The notes under the pieces: generated by a model
Told to the model about the DNA's origin: nothing
The model's database searches: none
The model's input: the letters and a program-made list of their open reading frames with translations, nothing else
IMG/VR virus record: IMGVR_UViG_3300032267_000912
Span: 1 to 21,854 of that record
Origin: a virus
Reading direction: 5' to 3' (one strand)
DNA: 21,854 nt
Translations under genes and position numbers: made by a program
In this document: positions 19,022 to 21,854 of the stretch, piece after piece
Layout: each line of letters begins with the position of its first letter
How positions within the stretch are numbered: position 1 is the stretch's first letter

Positions 19022-19072
19022 GGTCATCATCAGTGCACGCATCACGTGCAGACGCCTTACGGCGTTTCGACC
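19022..19072 (-). ncRNA. Type II hammerhead ribozyme candidate 1
   Basis: Read on the minus strand: GGUC (stem II, 19072-19069), GAAA core, stem III ACGCC/GGCGU with a GUAA tetraloop, cleavage site GUC (C at 19051), stem I UGCACG/CGUGCA with a 5-base loop, core CUGAUGA (19033-19027), one extra U (19026), then GACC (stem II, 19025-19022). All conserved core positions are present. Cleavage is predicted between 19051 and 19050. The strand ends open at stem II, which defines type II. The only departure is the extra U between A9 and G10.1, a position where a viroid hammerhead is known to tolerate an extra base. It starts two bases past the stop of the 19075-19383 gene. Confidence 0.8.
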
Positions 19073-19074
19073 TG

Positions 19075-19383
19075 TTATTGGAAGTTAAAAAACTTATCGA
19101 TATCAAACGCACCCCACTCACTGGCCTTGGGCCCGATAAGCGTGCCCTTGTTGATATCGTGGTTAAACACTGCGACACAGTCCTGATCGAGCTCGGCGCA
19201 GAGCACTGTAAGTGAGCCGACTGGTTCGAAGTAGGTGACGACTAGGGTCACCTCACCACCATCTTTTGCGACTGCAATGTCGCTGATACCCTTGAGGTAG
19301 CGGATCGCGACGCCGATGGTTTGGTCGACTGTGTTTTGTTTGCCGGTGACTGGGTTATCCAGTCCGATGTTGATTGTCTGCAT
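19075..19383 (-). CDS. Hypothetical protein, 102 residues
   Basis: MQTINIGLDNPVTGKQNTVD, then QTIGVAIRYLKGISDIAVAK and GGEVTLVVTYFEPVGSLTVL, ending WGAFDIDKFFNFQ. Strands alternate with one helix. AGGAG lies before the ATG. The TAA is followed after two bases by hammerhead candidate 1, so cleavage would leave this mRNA with a short 3' tail containing stem III. No family recognised. Confidence 0.7.
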   Translation of the reverse strand: MQTINIGLDNPVTGKQNTVDQTIGVAIRYLKGISDIAVAKDGGEVTLVVTYFEPVGSLTVLCAELDQDCVAVFNHDINKGTLIGPKASEWGAFDIDKFFNFQ

Positions 19384-19398
19384 ATACTCTCCTGTTAA

Positions 19399-19650
19399 TT
19401 AGTCGATATTAATGACTCGGCGGTCTGCTGTCAATACTAGGTGGTTGCCGAGCTCGTCGGTGCCGATGGCAAACACCGGCACGCCCCTGAACTTACCACC
19501 ACGCAGGTGTTGGGCACGATACGACAGTGACAGGCTACGATCGCTCACGCCGATGTTAGTAAACCCGCCGTCAAGCAAACCATTTAGGAACTCAATGGTC
19601 AAGATGCGGTTCTCACTGCCTTTAATCTCAGAATGTTTTTGTCTTGGCAT
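19399..19650 (-). CDS. Basic hypothetical protein, 83 residues
   Basis: MPRQKHSEIKGSENRILTIE, then FLNGLLDGGFTNIGVSDRSL and SYRAQHLRGGKFRGVPVFAI, ending LVLTADRRVINID. I start it at 19650, where GGAGG lies six bases upstream. A longer reading beginning at 19677 would start inside the CUGAUGA core of hammerhead candidate 2 without a ribosome site and is rejected. Cleavage at candidate 2 leaves about 47 bases before this start, so the message stays translatable. Confidence 0.7.
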   Translation of the reverse strand: MPRQKHSEIKGSENRILTIEFLNGLLDGGFTNIGVSDRSLSLSYRAQHLRGGKFRGVPVFAIGTDELGNHLVLTADRRVINID

Positions 19651-19668
19651 ATAGCCTCCGTGTTGGTT

Positions 19669-19721
19669 GGTCATCATCAGTGCACGCCTAACGTGCAGAC
19701 AGCCGTGAGGCTGTTTCGACC
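19669..19721 (-). ncRNA. Type II hammerhead ribozyme candidate 2
   Basis: Same architecture as candidate 1 on the minus strand: GGUC (19721-19718), GAAA, stem III ACAGCC/GGCUGU (6 bp) with a UCAC loop, GUC with C at 19698, stem I UGCACG/CGUGCA with loop UUAGG, CUGAUGA (19680-19674), an extra U (19673), GACC (19672-19669). Stem III differs from copy 1 in sequence and length but stays fully paired, and all loops differ while the core is identical; this pattern shows selection on RNA structure. Cleavage is predicted between 19698 and 19697. It starts four bases past the stop of the 19726-20160 gene. Confidence 0.8.
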
Positions 19722-19725
19722 TGTA

Positions 19726-20160
19726 TTACTTAACCTCAACTATCTGCACGTCCACCCATGAGTCGCCGAGTGAACTGGCTAGCTTTTGGGCTAGATCTGC
19801 ACGACCACACCACCCTTGGATCACATAAGTATCATATGCACCCTCCGAGGCGTATCGCTCGATCTCAGCAATTGAATTAGCTTTGTACTGGGCTTGGTGT
19901 GCGTCCATGCCGATGGCTAGGATTGCGTTGCCCTTGGCTACATACTCGGCGATGCTTTTAGGTGTTTCCCAAGAGTAGACTGGCGCCTTGCCTAGTGCAT
20001 GGTCGACCATGTACTGGGCGTTGACGTCTGTGCAAACTGACGCCCAGTGCAGTGCCTTGGCTTTGCTTTTCTTGGCTACTACGATATGGCTGTAAGTACG
20101 GGCAGTGGTGCGGGTAAATGTTTGACCTGCAAACTCTACGGCGTATTTGGTTTTGCTCAT
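19726..20160 (-). CDS. Hypothetical early protein, 144 residues
   Basis: MSKTKYAVEFAGQTFTRTTA, then RTYSHIVVAKKSKAKALHWA and KAPVYSWETPKSIAEYVAKG, then QAQYKANSIAEIERYASEGA and VIQGWCGRADLAQKLASSLG. It looks like an alpha/beta protein with a basic N-terminal half. First gene of the leftward early block, so it would be expressed soon after infection. AGGAG lies before the ATG, preceded by a 10-bp hairpin and a half copy of the 24-bp palindromes. Hammerhead candidate 2 follows its stop. No family recognised. Confidence 0.75.
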   Translation of the reverse strand: MSKTKYAVEFAGQTFTRTTARTYSHIVVAKKSKAKALHWASVCTDVNAQYMVDHALGKAPVYSWETPKSIAEYVAKGNAILAIGMDAHQAQYKANSIAEIERYASEGAYDTYVIQGWCGRADLAQKLASSLGDSWVDVQIVEVK

Positions 20161-20173
20161 ATTTAAATCTCCT

Positions 20174-20186
20174 GTTAGTTAGTACT
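20174..20186. repeat. Half copy of the 24-bp palindrome near the early block start
   Basis: GTTAGTTAGTACT matches the left half of the four palindromes 0.5-0.75 kb further right. It lies 14 bases upstream of the 19726-20160 start codon, where a bound protein would block translation initiation signals or transcription. Confidence 0.45.
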
Positions 20187-20191
20187 GCCTC

Positions 20192-20215
20192 GAGCACACT
20201 GTAAACAATGCGCTC
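20192..20215 (-). promoter_or_regulatory. 10-bp hairpin in the early leader
   Basis: On the minus strand GAGCGCATTG pairs with CAGTGTGCTC (10 pairs including two G-U) around a UUUA loop. It lies 31 bases before the first early start codon. No T-run follows. Further hairpins lie upstream: GGCGCC/GGCGCC around 20333-20351, and CCCAC/GTGGG around 20232-20262. Confidence 0.5.
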
Positions 20216-20421
20216 TGAGCATTACTATCAGCCCACTGTTGCGACAGCCTACGCCGTGGGTAACTCTTCACTAGCGCCTGTGCACTAGGTCTGCCACACG
20301 TTTAACGAGGCTGGTACTTAGTCACCTCGGGCGCCGTATCGTGGCGCCGTGCCGTCAGCCCTAATCTGCGCATTATTATCATCCCGATAATTCACTGCTG
20401 TGATCAAAGTGCCGATGCTTT

Positions 20422-20451
20422 ATTGTAATGACCTTTTGAATTAAAAGTAAA
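20422..20451 (-). promoter_or_regulatory. Putative host-type early promoter
   Basis: On the minus strand TTTACT (20446-20451) and TACAAT (20422-20427) are 18 bases apart. This is the best sigma-70-like pair I find upstream of the leftward early block. It would give a roughly 250-base structured leader. Confidence 0.4.
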
Positions 20452-20580
20452 GCACTAAATACCCGACTAAACTGTGGGGGATTGTGGGATATTGTGGGTT
20501 GGCAAATTGCCCAACATCTCGCCCACCCCAGCGCCCAGCCCTCGCGCCCGCAAAGCCTTTGTGGAGGCACCCCGAGTCCA

Positions 20581-20640
20581 CCATGGCACGATCGCAGACC
20601 ACTTGATACCTAACCATTAGAAAGTACGATCGTGGCGTGG
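20581..20640. repeat. Imperfect inverted repeat
   Basis: CCATGGCACGATCG (20581-20594) and CGATCGTGGCGTGG (20627-20640) are inverted copies with two mismatches and a 32-base spacer. A protein-binding pair of sites or a cruciform is possible. Confidence 0.4.
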
Positions 20641-20705
20641 CGCCCCTTTAAAACGCGCCCAATCCGTCAACTAGGGGAAACCCTAATCTTGTGGTGCGGT
20701 GCAAT

Positions 20706-20923
20706 AAGTTAGTTAGTACTCACTAACTTGGTGGGCGCGCCTAAATGCAAATGAGAATCATTATCATCTCGGCTCGGGCTACTCTATGTTAGTAAGCGCT
20801 CACTAACATACCGGCTACTTGGCAGGGGGGCGCGGTGCCTCCATGTTAGTTAGTACTCACTAACCTATGCGCTACTTGGCAGGGGGGCGAGGTGCCACGA
20901 TGTTAGTGAGTACTAACTTACAT
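20706..20923. repeat. Array of four 24-bp palindromes (iteron-like)
   Basis: Copies at 20706-20729, 20786-20809, 20843-20866 and 20900-20923 share the core GTTAGTNAGTACTNACTAAC or a close variant (copy 2 has AGCGCT in the centre). Copies 2, 3 and 4 are spaced exactly 57 bases centre to centre, and copy 1 is 80 bases from copy 2. Between copies 2-3 and 3-4 lies a direct repeat beginning GCTACTTGGCAGGGGGGCG. Regular palindromic spacing suggests a phage initiator or repressor binding array. Confidence 0.75.
20747..20765. promoter_or_regulatory. Fur-box-like sequence
   Basis: GCAAATGAGAATCATTATC matches 16 of 19 positions of the E. coli Fur consensus, including the whole right half. It lies between palindrome copies 1 and 2. 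Whether an iron regulator of the host binds here is inference. Confidence 0.35.
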
Positions 20924-20938
20924 CTTGGCGTTACAGCT

Positions 20939-21035
20939 GTGCACCAATCTGGTGCACGCGCACCAAAGCGGTGAATTTGTGCACCAATTTGGTGCACGGG
21001 GGGCTTTTTCATGATGCGATGCACCAATTTGGGTC
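20939..21035. repeat. GTGCACCA palindrome cluster
   Basis: GTGCACCAATCTGGTGCAC (20939-20957) and GTGCACCAATTTGGTGCAC (20979-20997) are 19-bp palindromes 40 bases apart. GCACCAAAGCGGTG lies between them, and a half copy, ATGCACCAATTTGG, starts at 21020. A second, distinct set of protein-binding sites. Confidence 0.65.
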
Positions 21036-21127
21036 CCGTGGCGGGGCGGCGGCCCGGGGGCCCCACAGACCCCAAGCTCGTTCCATTCCCCACAAAAACC
21101 AACTTTCTAAAATTTTTTTTTGTAAAA

Positions 21128-21138
21128 TTTGCATAGTA
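21128..21138 (+). promoter_or_regulatory. Degenerate copy of the 12-bp motif
   Basis: TTTGCATAGTA is the motif with one T missing, two bases before the operator-like palindrome at 21141-21155. It may be a decayed promoter or a coincidence in an AT-rich stretch. Confidence 0.25.
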
Positions 21139-21140
21139 AA

Positions 21141-21297
21141 TTTCACAATGTGAAACGGAATGCGCTAAGTCCTTGATGTTCGACGGGGATGCGGGGGTTG
21201 CGGGGGTTACTTTATTATTTTTATTATTTTTAAAAAATAAAAAATAAAGATAGAGGGAAACCTGGAATATACCCCCGCAAGTGCCGCAAGTGCCGCG
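21141..21297 (+). repeat. Second copy of the arm element, upstream of the rightward block
   Basis: Starts with TTTCACAATGTGAAA (21141-21155). It then aligns along about 150 bases with the minus strand of the 13044-13241 element, including CTAAGTC, TTCGACGGG, GCGGGGGTTGCGGGGGTTA and AATAAAGATAGAGGG. The right-hand arm is shorter than in the first copy. Both copies lie in the same orientation relative to the nearby 12-bp motif, so they are functional control elements rather than a random duplication. Confidence 0.75.
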
Positions 21298-21351
21298 CTT
21301 CTGCGAGCAAAATTGATAGTTAAAAACTATTGGGGCTACAACAATCAAATG

Positions 21352-21363
21352 TTTGCATTAGTA
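21352..21363 (+). promoter_or_regulatory. TTTGCATTAGTA promoter-like motif, copy 6 (rightward block)
   Basis: The only plus-strand copy, pointing into the rightward genes. Only five bases lie between it and the ATG at 21369, so a transcript starting from it would be leaderless. Confidence 0.65.
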
Positions 21364-21368
21364 GTTGT

Positions 21369-21710
21369 ATGAACGAATATGTTTATCAGATCCAGGGTGC
21401 CCTAGAAGATTCCAATGGAAGACTTAGGGGGTTCCGTGTCTTAGTCTGTGATCTGAACTACTTTGACTCTGCCGACGCGCCAGTTGAAATATTGGACAAA
21501 GAGACGGCCAGGTACATCGAGTTTCGTTTAAAGGTCTGCGAGCACCTGGACATTAACCGGCTGCCCGTAGAAATACAAAACAAAATTAGGACGCCGTTAG
21601 GGCGTTGGTTGGACCTGTGGGTCCTAGATAATTTTTATGGCCATACTAGCAAATCAAAAAGTCCTGACCCTGGACTATTGGAAACCGGCAAACAAAATCC
21701 AGCCGGGTGA
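21369..21710 (+). CDS. Hypothetical protein, 113 residues, first gene of the rightward block
   Basis: MNEYVYQIQGALEDSNGRLR, then GFRVLVCDLNYFDSADAPVE and ILDKETARYIEFRLKVCEHL, then INRLPVEIQNKIRTPLGRWL. A mixed alpha/beta protein. I start it at 21369 because an upstream ATG at 21330 lies before the motif and gives an atypical N-terminus. No ribosome site is visible. The last 73 bases also encode the start of the next gene in another frame, so its tail (SKSKSPDPGLLETG) is probably unstructured. Family not recognised. Confidence 0.6.
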   Translation: MNEYVYQIQGALEDSNGRLRGFRVLVCDLNYFDSADAPVEILDKETARYIEFRLKVCEHLDINRLPVEIQNKIRTPLGRWLDLWVLDNFYGHTSKSKSPDPGLLETGKQNPAG

Positions 21711-21854
21711 CTACCTGTTTGACCGGAATGGTAAGCCGGTGCGGGTAAAGTTGGTACAGGAATACTTCTCAGACGACTGCTACGAGGTCATGTTAAATGA
21801 TTACCTGACAATCTCTGGCGACAAGCGCCTAGAATTTTTAGTGGAAAACTTTAA
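21637..21854 (+). CDS. Phage protein with a Hint-like N-terminus; runs off the window
   Basis: 72 residues are seen. MAILANQKVLTLDYWKPANK is followed by IQPGDYLFDRNGKPVRVKLV and CYEVMLNDYLTISGDKRLEF. The GDYLFDRNGKPVRV strand pair, the CYEV strand and the NDYLTISGDK segment resemble the Hint (hedgehog/intein) fold. Similar N-termini occur on large phage proteins, possibly terminase or structural proteins; I cannot tell which from this fragment. The catalytic residues needed for splicing are not visible so far. Confidence 0.55.
   Translation, partial: MAILANQKVLTLDYWKPANKIQPGDYLFDRNGKPVRVKLVQEYFSDDCYEVMLNDYLTISGDKRLEFLVENF

Larger units (their letters stand above)
20161..21368. other. 1.2 kb noncoding control region between the leftward and rightward blocks
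   Basis: I see no convincing gene here. From left to right it holds a structured leader for the early block (20192-20375), a host-type promoter (20422-20451), an inverted repeat (20581-20594 with 20627-20640), four 24-bp palindromes (20706-20923), a Fur-box-like site (20747-20765), GTGCACCA palindromes (20939-21035), a G/C-rich stretch (21036-21080), and the second arm element (21141-21297) leading to motif copy 6. The density of palindromes and divergent transcription fit a replication origin, a transcription switch, or both. Confidence 0.7.

Noticed and set aside
19651-19677. Earlier start (MMTNQHGGY...) for the 19399-19650 gene
   Set aside because: The ATGs are part of the hammerhead core CUGAUGAUGACC and have no ribosome site, whereas GGAGG precedes the ATG at 19650.
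20379-20570. 63-residue minus-strand open frame
   Set aside because: Atypical composition (W/C/H-rich), no ribosome site, and it overlaps the putative early promoter and leader.
20706-21035. CRISPR-like array
   Set aside because: Repeats are palindromes of different families with repeated rather than unique spacers, and no cas genes are present.
20872-21348. 158-residue minus-strand open frame
   Set aside because: It runs through the GTGCACCA palindromes, a GC-rich stretch and the arm element. The composition is erratic and repeats dictate its residues, with no ribosome site or neighbour coupling.

Overview
The window looks like the replication and early-gene arm of a tailed double-stranded DNA bacteriophage (Caudoviricetes), probably from an aquatic bacterium. 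The grounds are tightly packed small genes with ATGA/TAATG stop-start overlaps, almost no intergenic space, and recognisable phage replication families: a class II ribonucleotide reductase fragment, DUF2815, a DUF2800 nuclease, an SNF2-type helicase, VRR-NUC, DUF3310 and a PrimPol-D5/SF3 protein. The host cannot be named. A TTGCAA-N17-TATAAT promoter and a Fur-box-like site hint at a proteobacterial-type host.

Layout. Positions 1-20160 are transcribed leftward and positions 21369-21854 rightward, separated by a 1.2 kb repeat-rich control region. Block A (about 20160 to 13229, leftward) holds about 28 small, mostly unrecognised genes with host-like promoters. It ends in a sigma-70-family gene that lacks region 4, and I read it as the early operon. 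Block B (12996 to 1, leftward) holds the primase-helicase, accessory nucleases, helicase, a sigma region-4-like protein, a possible small terminase, DUF2800, DUF2815 and ribonucleotide reductase. I read it as the replication or middle block. Block C (21369 rightward) starts a second transcription unit, whose second gene has a Hint-like N-terminus.

Regulation. An exact 12-bp motif, TTTGCATTAGTA, occurs six times. Each copy is just upstream of the first gene of a transcription unit in blocks B and C, and none lies inside block A. With a sigma factor lacking region 4 in block A and a separate region-4-like gene directly behind one of the motifs, this suggests a phage-specific transcription switch. 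Three copies of a 70-bp arm carrying the operator-like palindrome TTTCACRATGTGAAA flank the two main control regions (13.0-13.25 kb and 21.1-21.3 kb). Four 24-bp palindromes, two or more GTGCACCA palindromes and a Fur-box-like site fill 20.7-21.04 kb, which may be a replication origin or master switch.

The most striking find is a pair of type II hammerhead ribozyme candidates on the leftward strand (19022-19072 and 19669-19721). Each lies immediately after a stop codon in block A. They share the complete core CUGAUGA/GAAA/GUC, a 6-bp stem I, a 4-bp stem II and a stem III whose sequence differs while pairing is kept. Both have one extra U between A9 and stem II.

The annotation adds about 17 small genes read directly from the sequence and corrects several start codons using stop-start overlaps and Shine-Dalgarno sites. 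No CRISPR array, insertion sequence or convincing tRNA was found.
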